The notes below the pieces were generated by a model. That model saw nothing but the letters and a program-made list of their open reading frames with translations. It was not told the DNA's origin and searched no databases. The translations under genes were made by a program, and so were the position numbers. From positions 1,602,859-1,666,858 of the forward strand of contig NZ_LMUL01000014.1 in the NCBI RefSeq assembly GCF_009765965.1: 64,000 nt of DNA, given 5' to 3'. The stretch comes from Caulobacter sp. S45 (lineage in GTDB: Bacteria; Pseudomonadota; Alphaproteobacteria; Caulobacterales; Caulobacteraceae). Position 1 is the stretch's first letter; each line of letters begins with the position of its first letter. Below, piece by piece: positions 36,621 through 51,876 of the stretch.

Positions 36621-36706
36621 GCGGACGTGGCGAAACCGGTAGACGCAGCAGACTTAAAATCTGTTTCCCATCGGGAGTGCGGGTTCGATTCCCGCCGTCC
36701 GCACCA
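36621..36706 (+). tRNA. tRNA-Leu (anticodon TAA)
   Basis: Complete cloverleaf: acceptor GCGGACG/CGTCCGC, anticodon loop CTTAAAA reading TAA, a long variable arm typical of Leu tRNAs, T-loop GGTTCGATTCC and an encoded CCA end. It decodes UUA (and UUG by wobble), rare codons in this GC-rich genome. Confidence 0.96.
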
Positions 36707-36721
36707 CGGCGCCCCTTCGCG

Positions 36722-38690
<1,969 letters not shown>

Positions 38691-38694
38691 GGGC

Positions 38695-39753
38695 CTAGCC
38701 GAACCGAAGCGGGTCGAAGGCCGCGGCGTGGGGTGTGGCCTCTCCGGCGATCGCCGCGACCGCAGTCTCCGCCACCAGGGGCGCCAACAGCCAGCCGTTT
38801 CGCCGCGCGCCCGTGGCGGCGAACAGTCCGCCGCCCAACGCCCCCGCCAGCGGTGATCCGTCGCGCGTGGCCGCGCGGACCCCCGCGCGCGCGCTGAACG
38901 GGACCTCCGCCAGTCCGGGGATCAGCTCCACCGCTCTGGCGTGCAGCGCCTGGACCTGTTCCGGCTCGATCCCGACGTCCGCGCAATCGGTTTGCATGGT
39001 GGCTCCAAAAACGGCGCCTCCGCGCTGCGGCGCAACATAATCCTCGCCGTTGCGAACAACCGGCCCCGCTTTTGGACCGCCGGAAAAGTGCAGGATATGG
39101 CCCTTGATCGGCTGCAATCCCACGAGGGCCGGAGCCTGTCCGGCCCAGGCGGCGGACGCATATCCGGCCGCAATCACCACCGCGTCGGCCTGTTTGCGCC
39201 AAAGCTCGAAACCCACGCCGACAGGAACCGCTTCAGGCAGGATTCGCCCCCCTAACTGATGGAGTTCCCGCGCCATCGCCGGCAGGCATTGCGCGGGGTC
39301 CACGCGACCCTCCATGGGGACGATCAGGGCCGACGAGACGCGACGGGAAAGGCTTGGCTGGAGCGCGCGCGCCGCCTCTCCGCTCAGGATACGATGCTCG
39401 ATCCCCAGCGTCTCCAGGGCGTCGGCGACATCGGAAATGTCCTGCACGTCGCCGAAACCGGCATAGATCGCGCCCGACCCCAGCGCATCGCCGTCGACCC
39501 ACGGCGCCCCCAAGGCGCGCCAAGCGTCCAGCCCTTGGTTCAGGATCGCGAACAGCCTCGGATCGGAGCCGCTTTCCAAGGCCTCGAAGGCCGGCGACAG
39601 CATGCCGGCCGCTATGGCGGAGGCGTTATGGCCCGTCGGCGCCGGCTCATGGAGGCGCACCTCGGCCCCGCGTCGCGCAGCGGCGATGGCGGTCATCAGA
39701 CCGAACACCCCACCGCCGACAACGGCGATCCGGACGCCTTTCAGCTTGGACAT
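38695..39753 (-). CDS. thiO: FAD-dependent oxidoreductase, glycine oxidase ThiO-like
   Basis: 352-residue DAO-family flavoenzyme. N-terminal Rossmann motif IAVVGGGVFGLMTAIAAARRG and E-type ribose contact (LHEPA), a middle substrate domain (GRVDPAQCLPAMAREL, LQPIKGHILHF), and a C-terminal FAD-binding segment TGARRNGWLLAPLVAE. In thiamine synthesis ThiO makes dehydroglycine for the thiazole ring; here no thiC, thiS, thiG or thiE and no TPP riboswitch accompany it, so a general amino-acid oxidase role is possible. Confidence 0.78.
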   Translation of the reverse strand: MSKLKGVRIAVVGGGVFGLMTAIAAARRGAEVRLHEPAPTGHNASAIAAGMLSPAFEALESGSDPRLFAILNQGLDAWRALGAPWVDGDALGSGAIYAGFGDVQDISDVADALETLGIEHRILSGEAARALQPSLSRRVSSALIVPMEGRVDPAQCLPAMARELHQLGGRILPEAVPVGVGFELWRKQADAVVIAAGYASAAWAGQAPALVGLQPIKGHILHFSGGPKAGPVVRNGEDYVAPQRGGAVFGATMQTDCADVGIEPEQVQALHARAVELIPGLAEVPFSARAGVRAATRDGSPLAGALGGGLFAATGARRNGWLLAPLVAETAVAAIAGEATPHAAAFDPLRFG

Positions 39754-39799
39754 GCGGCCTCGCCATCGCGCGCCCGCAGGCGGCGACGGACCTCGACTG

Positions 39800-40069
39800 T
39801 CAGGAGAGCGGGCGACCCTGGGCGATGCTGCGCGCCTTGGCCCAGCCGGCGGAAAAGGCGGAGGCGACGCTGCGCTGTTGGAAGGTGACCACCTTGGTGT
39901 CCCACCCGTCGCCGGGATCGGAACGCACCATCAGATAGGGCGCATCGCTCCACTGGGCCATGCGCTCCGCCTCCGACGAGCGGCTCTCCATGAAGCGGTT
40001 CAGGAAGCTGCCGAACAGCTGGGCTTCCTCGCCGGCCTCGATAGGCAGTGTCAGGACAATGTCCGTCAT
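39800..40069 (-). CDS. Conserved-looking hypothetical protein
   Basis: 89-residue acidic soluble protein without signal or membrane segment. It begins MTDIVLTLPIEAGEEAQLFG and has APYLMVRSDPGDGWDTKVVTF and a short C-terminal helical part (SAFSAGWAKARSIAQG). I do not recognise a family. Codon use matches the neighbours, supporting a real gene. It follows thiO's start by 47 bp, and may be separate from both thiO and the oxoprolinase operon. Confidence 0.6.
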   Translation of the reverse strand: MTDIVLTLPIEAGEEAQLFGSFLNRFMESRSSEAERMAQWSDAPYLMVRSDPGDGWDTKVVTFQQRSVASAFSAGWAKARSIAQGRPLS

Positions 40070-40170
40070 CGCCTCTCAACCTCTACACTCACGGTCATGG
40101 AGCTGAAATGAACCTGGACCGCACCTCGTTCCGAGTCGAGCCGTGCTGCACTGCAGTAACGAAGCATTGA

Positions 40171-43947
<3,777 letters not shown>

Positions 43948-44964
43948 TCAAACCGCCCCGTCCAGCGCCAGCAAGGCGTAGGTGGCCAGCCAGTGCTCGC
44001 CCAGATAGTCGCCGGTCACATGCGGCAGACTGGCGGCCATGTGCAGGCGCGCGGCGGTGACGGCGCGCTCGGCCGACGGGCCGTCCAGCGCCGGGGCGAG
44101 GCTACGCCAGGCCCAGGCCCGGCTGAGGTTCAGTCCGTCCAGGTGGGCGATCTTGCCGTCGCTGCGGTCGCTGACCTCCACCGGCTCGAACAGGGTTTCC
44201 GGCCGTCCCTCCGCCAGGTGCGGCAGGAAGTGGGAGAACCACGCCCGGAAGGCGTCGAACTTCAGCACCCGTCGCATCAGCTGGGCCTCGATCAGGGTCC
44301 CCGAGAGGAAATCGTCGCCGGACGGCTCCCAGGCCTGGGCGTCGCGATCCTCACCGTACCAGAGGTTGGCCTTGCCACGGATGAGGGCGTCGAGTTCTCC
44401 GTCCTCGGCGATCTCGGCATAGATCGCCGCCAGCAGCAGGGCGAAGGCGGTATTGTGGTGGGCCCCGCCGCGGATCGGATAGTCGGCCTTGGGCAGGAAG
44501 GCCTTGAACCGGTCCGAGAAGGCCTCGGCCAGGGGCGTCAGGATCTCGGACCAGCGATGCGCCTCGCGGCTGTCGTGCCGCTTCAGCTCGGCGGCCAGCA
44601 TCAGCAGCCATGCCCAGCCGTAGGGTCGCTCGAAGCCTGTGCTGTTGGGCCGCTTCAGGTAGGCCAACTCGCCGGCCACATTGTCGGCGGTGATGGCTTC
44701 GTCGAACTGGGCGGCCACGTCGCCGGTGAAGGCCGCGTCCGGGAACTGGCGGTAGAGCCGCGCCATCAGCCAGTAGCCGTGCACGCAGGAATGCCAGTCG
44801 TAGCTGCCGAAGAAGATCGGATGCAGGGCGCGCGGGCTCTGCGCGTCCCCCTCGCCGCCCATCACATGGTCGAGCTTGTTCGGATACTCCCGCGCCACAT
44901 GGCTGAGCGCGATGCGGGCGAAGGTGTCGGCGATCTCGGGGGTCAGGTCGTGACGGTGTGGCAT
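43948..44964 (-). CDS. DUF2891 family protein
   Basis: 338-residue soluble protein, apparently cytoplasmic (no signal). It begins LTPEIADTFARIALSHVAREYPNKLDHVM. Conserved-looking blocks are HPIFFGSYDWHSCVHGYWLMARL, RPYGWAWLLMLAAELKRH, GGAHHNTAFALLLAAIYAE and DFLSGTLIEAQLM. The repeated helical pairs with Trp/His/Asp clusters recall alpha/alpha-toroid enzymes, but no reaction is established that I know of. It sits between the DUF979 permease gene and the oxoprolinase, adjacent to the latter without spacing. Confidence 0.85.
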   Translation of the reverse strand: MPHRHDLTPEIADTFARIALSHVAREYPNKLDHVMGGEGDAQSPRALHPIFFGSYDWHSCVHGYWLMARLYRQFPDAAFTGDVAAQFDEAITADNVAGELAYLKRPNSTGFERPYGWAWLLMLAAELKRHDSREAHRWSEILTPLAEAFSDRFKAFLPKADYPIRGGAHHNTAFALLLAAIYAEIAEDGELDALIRGKANLWYGEDRDAQAWEPSGDDFLSGTLIEAQLMRRVLKFDAFRAWFSHFLPHLAEGRPETLFEPVEVSDRSDGKIAHLDGLNLSRAWAWRSLAPALDGPSAERAVTAARLHMAASLPHVTGDYLGEHWLATYALLALDGAV

Positions 44965-45015
44965 TGGCTTTTGACCGGGGGTTTGGGGACCGGAGCTTAT
45001 GATTGGAGGCGATGC

Positions 45016-45972
45016 TCAGAAACGAAAGACCAGGGCGTACATCAAGCCGGTGTTCACCGCGAGCATGACGAGCGCGGTGGGCGCCTGGGCGCGGATCACC
45101 GCCCAGCGGTCGGGAAGCTCCAGCAGCGCCACCGGCACCAGGTTGAAGTTGGCCGCCATCGGGGTCAGCAGGGTGCCGCAGAAGCCCGACAGCATGCCGA
45201 TCGCCCCCATGATCGCCGGGTCCCCATGGAACCGCTGCACGATCAGCGGCAGGCCGATGGCGGCGGTCATCACCGGAAAGGCGGCGAAGGCGTTGCCCAC
45301 CATCACGGTGAACAGGGCCATGCCGCAGGTATAGGCGCAGACCACGGCGAAACGATTGTCCACCGGCAGCACCTGGCCCAGCAGCACAGCCACCGAATGG
45401 CCCACCCCCGCCAGCGCGAACACCGCCCCAAGCGCCGCCAGCATCTGCGGCAGGATCGCCGCCCAGCCCACCGACTCCATCAGCCGGCGTCCCTCCTGCA
45501 CGCCCCGCACCGGCCGCTCGCGCAGCACGATCAGGGAGGCCAGGAAGGCGATGACCACGCCGAGCGCCAGCGAGATCACGGTGATCTGCTTGGGATCGAA
45601 CAGGGGCTGAGACCCGATCCGCGCGCCCTTGAGCAGGACCGCGCCCCCCAGCGCCACCGCCGGCGTGATCAGGGCGAGGAGGAACAGGCGGTCCTTGTAG
45701 CGAAGTGCGCCCGCGAGCCTCAGCGGCTCGTCGCCGGCCGCACGCACGGTCGGCGCACGACGGCCGATCGCGGCCAGGGCGACCAGCCCGATCACCAGCA
45801 ACCCGTTGACCAGGTCGCCCAGGCGGTCGCCGATCAGGAAGCTCGCGGCCAGCAAGGCGAAGAACAGGCTGTTGCGCCAGCGGTTGGGCTTGCCGCGATC
45901 CAGCGCCCCCAGCAGGGCGTAGGCCGCCAACAACAGCCCCATCGTCAGATAGGCGGCGTCCAGACGGATCAA
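45016..45972 (-). CDS. DUF979 membrane protein (putative permease subunit)
   Basis: 318-residue integral membrane protein with about nine hydrophobic helices. Characteristic stretches are FFALLAASFLIGDRLGDLVNGLLV, LFDPKQITVISLALGVV, GWAAILPQMLAALGAVFALAGVG, VVCAYTCGMALFTVMVGNAFAAFPVMTAA and GMLSGFCGTLLTPMAANFN. Its ATG overlaps the DUF969 stop by 4 bp. The families always seem to travel together and, in other bacteria, next to pyrrolidone-carboxylate peptidase, so a two-part 5-oxoproline transporter is a reasonable inference. Confidence 0.88.
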   Translation of the reverse strand: MIRLDAAYLTMGLLLAAYALLGALDRGKPNRWRNSLFFALLAASFLIGDRLGDLVNGLLVIGLVALAAIGRRAPTVRAAGDEPLRLAGALRYKDRLFLLALITPAVALGGAVLLKGARIGSQPLFDPKQITVISLALGVVIAFLASLIVLRERPVRGVQEGRRLMESVGWAAILPQMLAALGAVFALAGVGHSVAVLLGQVLPVDNRFAVVCAYTCGMALFTVMVGNAFAAFPVMTAAIGLPLIVQRFHGDPAIMGAIGMLSGFCGTLLTPMAANFNLVPVALLELPDRWAVIRAQAPTALVMLAVNTGLMYALVFRF

Positions 45973-46697
45973 GGCGCTTCCTGCGCCTCGAGGGAGGTGC
46001 GGTTAGCGGCGCGCGCCTCGGCGACCTGGCGCGCGAGCTTGCGGTCCAGCCGCAGCAGCCGCGCGCCGTGCACGATCAGCGCCGCCGCCGCCGACGGCGC
46101 GGCCCATCCGGAGAGCTTCAGCGGATCGACCTCGATCCCCGCGCCCTGCAGCACCCCATGGATCAGCAGGATCGAGCCCACGGCGATGAAGATATCCTCG
46201 CCGAAGAAGACGCCGATATTGTCCACCCCCGCCGCATGCGCGCGGATCAGGTGGCGCACCTTGTCCGGCAGCACACCCAGCCGCGCCTCCGCCGCGCCCT
46301 CCGCCATGGGCGCCACCATCGGCCGGACCATCTGCGGATGGCCGCCGAGCGCGACCAAGCCGAGCGCGGCGGTCGCCTGGCGCAGCATCATGTAGACCAG
46401 CAACAATCGCCCGGTGGTCGCGCCCTTGAGCCGGGCGATCCGCTGGCGCGCGCGCTCCTGCAATCCATGCCGCTCGAGCAGGCCGATCACCGGCAGGATC
46501 AGCCAGATCAGGGTGACGTAACGGTTCTCGTTGAAGGCATGACCCAGGGCGGCGACGACCTTGAGGATGGGGAAACCGGCGCCCAGCCCCCCCCCCAGCG
46601 CGGCCAGCAGCACCACCAGCATCGGGTTCAGCCGGATCAGGAACCCGACCGCCACCACCGCTACGCCGACCAGCGGCAGCCACGTCGCAATCGCCAT
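45969..46697 (-). CDS. DUF969 membrane protein (putative permease subunit)
   Basis: 242 residues from ATG 46697 (MAIATWLPLVGVAVVAVGFL); an upstream in-frame codon would add 17 Arg-rich residues before the first helix. About six hydrophobic helices, with RLNPMLVVLLAALGGGLGAG, TLIWLILPVIGLLERHGLQERA and AAGVDNIGVFFGEDIFIAVGSILL. It is the first gene of the DUF969-DUF979-DUF2891-oxoprolinase operon. A repeat element, not a recognisable operator, lies upstream. Confidence 0.87.
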   Translation of the reverse strand: MAIATWLPLVGVAVVAVGFLIRLNPMLVVLLAALGGGLGAGFPILKVVAALGHAFNENRYVTLIWLILPVIGLLERHGLQERARQRIARLKGATTGRLLLVYMMLRQATAALGLVALGGHPQMVRPMVAPMAEGAAEARLGVLPDKVRHLIRAHAAGVDNIGVFFGEDIFIAVGSILLIHGVLQGAGIEVDPLKLSGWAAPSAAAALIVHGARLLRLDRKLARQVAEARAANRTSLEAQEAP

Positions 46698-46768
46698 GTT
46701 CCGGTCCGTCCTCCTGGCCCGAGCTTGCCTCGTCCGACGCCGCCACACCAGGGCGTATACGATCCCAA

Positions 46769-46868
46769 TGTCATCCCGACCGCAGCGGAGCGGAGAGCCG
46801 GGACCCAGGGGCGGCGCGCACTGGCCCCTGGGTCCCGGATGAGCGTCAAGACGCTTTCCGGGATGACA
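46769..46868. repeat. Compound palindromic intergenic repeat
   Basis: Outer arms TGTCATCCCG/CGGGATGACA enclose a perfect 15-bp inner stem (CCGGGACCCAGGGGC at 46798-46812 with GCCCCTGGGTCCCGG at 46824-46838). A second small hairpin AGCGTC/GACGCT follows. The last part shares CGCTTTCCGGGATGA with the element after nrdA. It ends four bases before the pseudouridine synthase stop and fills the gap upstream of the DUF969 operon. Confidence 0.75.
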
Positions 46869-46871
46869 GGG

Positions 46872-47648
46872 TTACGACTGGTCCGCCTGCACACCTGCGA
46901 GACCGGCCCGTCTTGCAAGCACGGCCAAATCTTCGGGCCAAGGCGCTGCGATGGTCTTCATCGCGCCCTCCGGATGCGGAAAGCTGAGCTGGGCCGCGTG
47001 CAGCATCAGACGCGGAACGGGCGCGCCGCCAAGGGCGAGTGCGCCGCCATAGCGGACATCCCCCAGGATCGGCCGGCCGAGATGGGCGAGATGGACCCGC
47101 AGTTGGTGCATCCGCCCGGTCTCGGGCCGAAGCTCCACCAGGGTCGCGCCATCCCCTTCCGCGAGGATGCGGTAACGGGTCAGGGCCTGCTCGGCGTCCG
47201 GGTGGTCGGGCGGGCAGATGCGCATATAGGCCTCGCGCCCGACCTCGTCGCGGCGCATCGGGGCGTCGATCACGCCCTCGGACGCGCTCAACGGGCCGGG
47301 GATCAGGGCGACGTAGGTCTTGGCGAACTTGCGCGCCATCATCGCCTTGCCGAGGAAGCCAGCGGCGGGCTTGGTCTTGGCGGTGAGGATCACGCCCGAG
47401 GTGTCGCGATCCAGCCGGTGGATCAGGCGCGGGCGATTGCCGTTGGACTTGGCGAAGGCCCAGAGCAGCTCGTCCAGGGTGTTGACCTGGGCCCGGCCGC
47501 CCTGGCTGGACAGGCCCGGCGGCTTGTTCAGCGCCAGCAATACCGGGTCTTCATAGATGACCAGGCTGCGGACAAAGGCGATCTCCTCGGGGGTGAGCGA
47601 GACAGGCTTGTCGATGGCGCGGAGCTTGCGCGGCGGACGCACGCTCAT
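46872..47648 (-). CDS. RluA/RluC-family pseudouridine synthase
   Basis: 258 residues from ATG 47648 ([15 protein letters not shown]), which overlaps the rarA stop by 4 bp. Catalytic motif RLIHRLDRDTSGVIL contains the nucleophile Asp; LLALNKPPGLSSQGG and ETGRMHQLRVHLAHLGRPILGD are family blocks. There is no clear S4 domain, so target identity (23S rRNA or tRNA site) cannot be given. Confidence 0.9.
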   Translation of the reverse strand: MSVRPPRKLRAIDKPVSLTPEEIAFVRSLVIYEDPVLLALNKPPGLSSQGGRAQVNTLDELLWAFAKSNGNRPRLIHRLDRDTSGVILTAKTKPAAGFLGKAMMARKFAKTYVALIPGPLSASEGVIDAPMRRDEVGREAYMRICPPDHPDAEQALTRYRILAEGDGATLVELRPETGRMHQLRVHLAHLGRPILGDVRYGGALALGGAPVPRLMLHAAQLSFPHPEGAMKTIAAPWPEDLAVLARRAGLAGVQADQS

Positions 47649-48973
47649 TCGCCCCCGTCCCCATCCATGTCCCCGCCCCGGTCGCGCCGCACCGACGCCC
47701 AATGTTCGAGCCGCGCCTTGATCTTGGCTTCCGCCCCGTCGCCCTTGGGATTGTAGAACCGCTGCCGCTCCATGCCCTCGGGGAAGTAGTCCTGGCCCGA
47801 GAAACCGCCCTCCGCGTCATGGTCGTAGGCGTAGCCCTTGCCGTAGCCGAGGTCCTTCATCAGCTTGGTCGGCGCATTGCGGATATGGGCCGGCGGCATG
47901 AGCGAGCCGGTGGCCTTGGCCGCGCGCCGCGCCGCGCCGATGGCCTTGTAGACGGCGTTGGACTTGGGCGCGGTCGCCAGATGGACCACGGTCTGGGCGA
48001 GGCCGATCTCGCCCTCCGGACTGCCGAGGAAGTCGTAGGCGTCCTTGGCGGCGTTGGCGATCAGCAGCGACAGCGGATCGGCCTCGCCGATGTCCTCCAT
48101 CGCCGCGCGCACCAGCCTGCGCGCGATGAACAACGGTTCCTCGCCGCCTTCGAGCATCCGCGCCAGCCAGTAGAGCGCCGCGTCCGGGTCGGAACCGCGA
48201 ATGGATTTATGCAGGGCCGAGATCAGGTTGTAGTGCTCCTCCCGATCCTTGTCGTAGGCCGGGCTGCGGCGCTGGAGCACGTTGGCCAGGGCCCCGGGAT
48301 CGAGCGGCTCCTCCTCCAGGATCGCGAACAGGGCCTCGGCCAGGGTCAGCACATAGCGGCCGTCGCCGTCGGCCATGGCCTTCAGCGCCTCGCGCGCCGG
48401 GGGCGTCAGCGGCAGGGCCCGCTGCTCGAACGCCTCGGCCCGCGCCAGCAGGATCTCCAGCGCCGCGTCGTCCAGCCGCTTGAGCACATAGACCTGGCAG
48501 CGCGACAGCAGCGCGCCGTTCAGCTCGAAGCTGGGGTTCTCGGTGGTGGCGCCGACCAGGGTCACCACGCCCTCCTCGACGAAGGGCAGGAAGCCGTCCT
48601 GCTGGGCGCGGTTGAAGCGGTGGATCTCGTCGACGAACAGCAGGGTGGACTGGCCGGCGGCGCGGCGCGTGCGCGCGGTCTCGAACGCCTTCTTCAGGTC
48701 CGCGACGCCTGAAAAGACGGCGGACAGCTGCTGGAACTCATAACCGGCGGTCTTGGCCAGCAGCCGCGCCAGGGTGGTCTTGCCCACGCCGGGCGGCCCC
48801 CACAGGATCATCGAGGACAGCCGGTGCGCGGCGGTCATGCGCCCGATCGGCCCTTCCGGCCCGAGTAGGTGGTCCTGGCCCACCACCTCTTGCAGGGTCG
48901 CCGGCCGCAGGCGGTCGGCCAACGGACGCGGCGCCTCGGGCTTCAGCCCCGCGGCTTCGAACAGATCAGGCAT
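47645..48973 (-). CDS. rarA: Replication-associated recombination protein A
   Basis: 442-residue AAA+ ATPase of the RarA/MgsA/WRNIP1 group, acting at stalled replication forks with SSB. Opens [21 protein letters not shown]; Walker [10 protein letters not shown] at about 59-67; Walker [18 protein letters not shown]; sensor 1 [19 protein letters not shown]. The C-terminal tetramerisation region has [15 protein letters not shown] and the late motif [20 protein letters not shown]. Coupled to the pseudouridine synthase gene. Confidence 0.95.
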   Translation of the reverse strand: MPDLFEAAGLKPEAPRPLADRLRPATLQEVVGQDHLLGPEGPIGRMTAAHRLSSMILWGPPGVGKTTLARLLAKTAGYEFQQLSAVFSGVADLKKAFETARTRRAAGQSTLLFVDEIHRFNRAQQDGFLPFVEEGVVTLVGATTENPSFELNGALLSRCQVYVLKRLDDAALEILLARAEAFEQRALPLTPPAREALKAMADGDGRYVLTLAEALFAILEEEPLDPGALANVLQRRSPAYDKDREEHYNLISALHKSIRGSDPDAALYWLARMLEGGEEPLFIARRLVRAAMEDIGEADPLSLLIANAAKDAYDFLGSPEGEIGLAQTVVHLATAPKSNAVYKAIGAARRAAKATGSLMPPAHIRNAPTKLMKDLGYGKGYAYDHDAEGGFSGQDYFPEGMERQRFYNPKGDGAEAKIKARLEHWASVRRDRGGDMDGDGGE

Positions 48974-49074
48974 GATCTAGAGGTAGCGGCCCCAGGGACG
49001 CCGCGCCAGTGTGGCTACGGCTTTGATTGATCCACCGGGGTTTGGGAGGGACGGGCGAACCGTCCGGGAAACCT

Positions 49075-49150
<76 letters not shown>

Positions 49151-49287
49151 GCACGCGGACCGGGGTCCGGCGAGGGCGCGGAACATAGTTGAACCCCGGC
49201 GTTTGGCAAGCGGTCGAATCGCGCCTGGCCCAACACCCTTTGCAAACGGGCGAAATGCCTTTGTACGCCAGGGGTTGAGGGCGAAGG

Positions 49288-49992
49288 TCAGCGTTCCGGC
49301 CGTCCCTGGAACAGCCGCATGAACGGCCGGTCGGCGCGCGCGAGCATCTCGATGTCGCCGGAGGTGTCGCCATAGGCGGCGGCGAGGCGCACGTCCGCGC
49401 CATAGACGGCCTCGAGCCGCACGACCTTTTCGGGACCGCGACAATTGGGGCCCTCGAAGCCCCCGGCGACGCGATCGCGGGCGTCGAAGCGCAGCCGGGT
49501 CCCGATCAGCCGATCCGCGCCGAGCCGCCGGGCGAAGGGGGCGATCACGTCCTCCGGCGATGCGGTGACGATGACCCGCTCGCGGCCTTCGCGTCCGTGC
49601 GCCTCCCAGCGCGCCAGGGCGTCAGGGCGAAAAAGCCGCTGGGCGAAAGCCTGGGCGAAGGCTTCGGCGTCCGCGGCCAACCGCTCGCGCGACACCCCGC
49701 CGAGCAGGACCCGGACCGCATCGGCCTTGATCCGTCCCCGGTCGCGATGGAGCACATAGGCCGCCAGGGCCGGCGAGAGCCTGAACAGGCCAAGCAGGAG
49801 CCGCGTCCAGGGCGTGCGCCAGAGCAGGAAGGCGTTGAAGCTGTCCTTCACCGTCAGCGTGCCGTCGAAGTCGAAGGCGACCAGCGCCGCGCCTTGGCCG
49901 CTCTCGGATTCACGCCTGATTCCGCCGGCCTCTGGCGCGGGTGTGGGCACGTCCTTATCTCTCCCGATGTTCAAGGGTCCGAGCCGCGACAC
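49288..49992 (-). CDS. cicA: HAD-superfamily (IB) phosphatase, CicA-like
   Basis: 234 residues. HAD motif I AFDFDGTLTVKDSF follows an N-terminal leader of about 35 residues that may be partly untranslated. Motif II is VIVTASPEDVIAPFARRLGA and motif IV is AAYGDTSGDIEML, as in phosphoserine-phosphatase-like HAD-IB enzymes. Position next to clpX, on the opposite strand, matches cicA of Caulobacter, whose dosage affects growth and cell division; the symbol is given on that basis. Unlike Caulobacter as I recall it, clpP is not on the other side: tRNA-Lys and rarA are. Confidence 0.78.
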   Translation of the reverse strand: MSRLGPLNIGRDKDVPTPAPEAGGIRRESESGQGAALVAFDFDGTLTVKDSFNAFLLWRTPWTRLLLGLFRLSPALAAYVLHRDRGRIKADAVRVLLGGVSRERLAADAEAFAQAFAQRLFRPDALARWEAHGREGRERVIVTASPEDVIAPFARRLGADRLIGTRLRFDARDRVAGGFEGPNCRGPEKVVRLEAVYGADVRLAAAYGDTSGDIEMLARADRPFMRLFQGRPER

Positions 49993-50202
49993 CGCCCCGC
50001 CATGAAACGCTTGATCGCAGCGTTGAAGGTGTGGTCGAATGAAGGGCTTGAGGACTGTCAGAGTTTCGTAAGCCCCACGGTCCTATTCCTGCAAGGTCGA
50101 GGCCTCGTTTCTGGCGCCTCGGCCCCGTTCGGATCGGATCGTACGGGCTAGCGGCGCCTCGGTGCTTCGCGCCGGATCGTCGTCCAGGAGTGAGATGCAC
50201 CA

Positions 50203-51462
50203 ATGACCAAGGCCGCCAGCGGCGACTCCAAAAGCACTCTGTACTGCTCCTTCTGCGGAAAGAGCCAGCACGAGGTGCGCAAGCTGATCGCCGGCCCGAC
50301 GGTGTTCATCTGCGATGAGTGCGTCGAACTCTGCATGGACATCATCCGTGAGGAGCACAAGATCACCTTCGTCAAGGCGAAGGACGGCGTCCCCACGCCC
50401 AAGGAAATCCGCGAGGTCCTCGACGACTATGTGATCGGCCAGGACCACGCCAAGAAGGTCTTGGCGGTCGCCGTGCACAACCACTACAAGCGGCTCAACC
50501 ACGCCCAGAAGAACAACGACGTCGAGCTGGCCAAGTCCAACATCCTGTTGGTGGGCCCCACGGGCTCGGGCAAGACGCTGCTGGCCCAGACGCTGGCGCG
50601 CATCATCGACGTGCCCTTCACCATGGCCGACGCCACCACCCTGACCGAAGCCGGTTACGTGGGCGAGGATGTGGAGAACATCGTCCTCAAGCTGCTCCAG
50701 TCGGCCGACTACAATGTCGAGCGGGCCCAGCGCGGCATCGTCTACATCGACGAAATCGACAAGATCAGCCGCAAGTCCGACAACCCCTCGATCACCCGCG
50801 ACGTGTCGGGCGAGGGCGTTCAGCAGGCCCTGCTGAAGATCATGGAGGGCACGGTGGCCTCGGTCCCGCCCCAGGGTGGCCGCAAGCATCCCCAGCAGGA
50901 GTTCCTGCAGGTGGACACCACCAACATCCTGTTCATCTGCGGCGGCGCCTTCGCGGGGCTGGAGAAGATCATCAGCGCGCGCGGCGCGGGCACCTCCATC
51001 GGCTTCGGCGCGGTGGTCAAGGACCCCGACGAGCGCCGCACCGGCGAGGTCCTGCGCGGCGTGGAGCCGGAGGATATGCTCCGCTTCGGCCTGATCCCGG
51101 AATTCATCGGCCGCCTGCCGGTGATCGCCACCCTGGAAGACCTGGACGAACCGGCCCTGGTGAAGATCCTCACCGAGCCGAAGAACGCCCTGGTCAAGCA
51201 GTACCAGCGCCTGTTCGACATGGAGAATGTGGGGCTGACCTTCACCTCCGACGCGCTGCACTCGATCGCCAAGAAGGCCATCGGCCGCAAGACCGGCGCG
51301 CGGGGCCTGCGCTCGATCATGGAAGGCATCCTGCTGGAGACCATGTTCGAGCTGCCGACCTACCAGGGCGTCGAAGAGGTGGTGGTCAACGCCGAGGTGG
51401 TCGAAGGCCGCGCCCAGCCGCTGATGATCTACGCCGAAAAGCGGGGCGACAAAGCCTCGTAG
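50203..51462 (+). CDS. clpX: ATP-dependent Clp protease ATP-binding subunit ClpX
   Basis: Unfoldase that feeds ClpP. 419 residues: zinc finger with Cys15, 18, 37 and 40 ([17 protein letters not shown]), Walker A GPTGSGKT at 118-125, Walker [11 protein letters not shown], the [22 protein letters not shown] segment and pore loop GYVG, and sensor 2 [13 protein letters not shown]. In Caulobacter-like bacteria it degrades cell-cycle regulators such as CtrA. GGAGTGAG precedes the ATG. clpP is not adjacent, an arrangement worth noting. Confidence 0.98.
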   Translation: MTKAASGDSKSTLYCSFCGKSQHEVRKLIAGPTVFICDECVELCMDIIREEHKITFVKAKDGVPTPKEIREVLDDYVIGQDHAKKVLAVAVHNHYKRLNHAQKNNDVELAKSNILLVGPTGSGKTLLAQTLARIIDVPFTMADATTLTEAGYVGEDVENIVLKLLQSADYNVERAQRGIVYIDEIDKISRKSDNPSITRDVSGEGVQQALLKIMEGTVASVPPQGGRKHPQQEFLQVDTTNILFICGGAFAGLEKIISARGAGTSIGFGAVVKDPDERRTGEVLRGVEPEDMLRFGLIPEFIGRLPVIATLEDLDEPALVKILTEPKNALVKQYQRLFDMENVGLTFTSDALHSIAKKAIGRKTGARGLRSIMEGILLETMFELPTYQGVEEVVVNAEVVEGRAQPLMIYAEKRGDKAS

Positions 51463-51487
51463 GGCGCCTGTTTCCACAGCGGTCCTG

Positions 51488-51639
51488 TCCTCCCCTGCGT
51501 AGCGGGGGAGGGGGACCATGCGGAGCGTGGTGGAGGGGGCTCGCCGGCCGCCGGGTTTTTAGTTTAATTTACAAGGGAGTTCTCCACGAGCCCCCTCCGC
51601 CGGCTTCGCCGCCACCTCCCCCCGCTACGCAGGGGAGGA
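51488..51639. repeat. 152-bp inverted-repeat (MITE-like) element between clpX and lon
   Basis: Terminal arms TCCTCCCCTGCGTAGCGG / CCGCTACGCAGGGGAGGA are perfect inverted repeats, and complementarity continues inward through GGAGGGGGCTC / GAGCCCCCTCC. A 45-bp AT-richer centre (TTTTTAGTTTAATTTACAAGG) has no open frame. It would form a long hairpin and could end clpX transcription. A solo arm-like palindrome occurs at 8402. Confidence 0.8.
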
Positions 51640-51712
51640 TGAAATGCGTCGATCCAAACGCGCCTACCCCCTAGGCGCCGGCGCGGCGCTCTGTCGCCGG
51701 ACGGACGCAGTG

Positions 51713-51742
51713 CTTGAACTCCCCAGCCCACAGTCCAACATA
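51713..51742 (+). promoter_or_regulatory. Possible heat-shock (sigma-32) promoter of lon
   Basis: CTTGAA at 51713 with a CCAACATA segment 16 bases later, about 135 bp before the lon start. The -35 fits the sigma-32 consensus; the -10 is poor. Lon is heat-inducible in relatives, which makes a site here expected. The remaining gap sequence (51640-51876) shows no gene. Confidence 0.3.
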
Positions 51743-51876
51743 GGTCGAGACCGACTCTCGTCGCCGGACTATCCGGGGCGGGACGGGGTCTTCCTCCCGC
51801 CGGCGCAAGGACGCGGCGTCGGGGGCGACCCCGATCGGCCGGGTGCGAGGTTCCGCACCGGTCAAGGAGTGCATTG

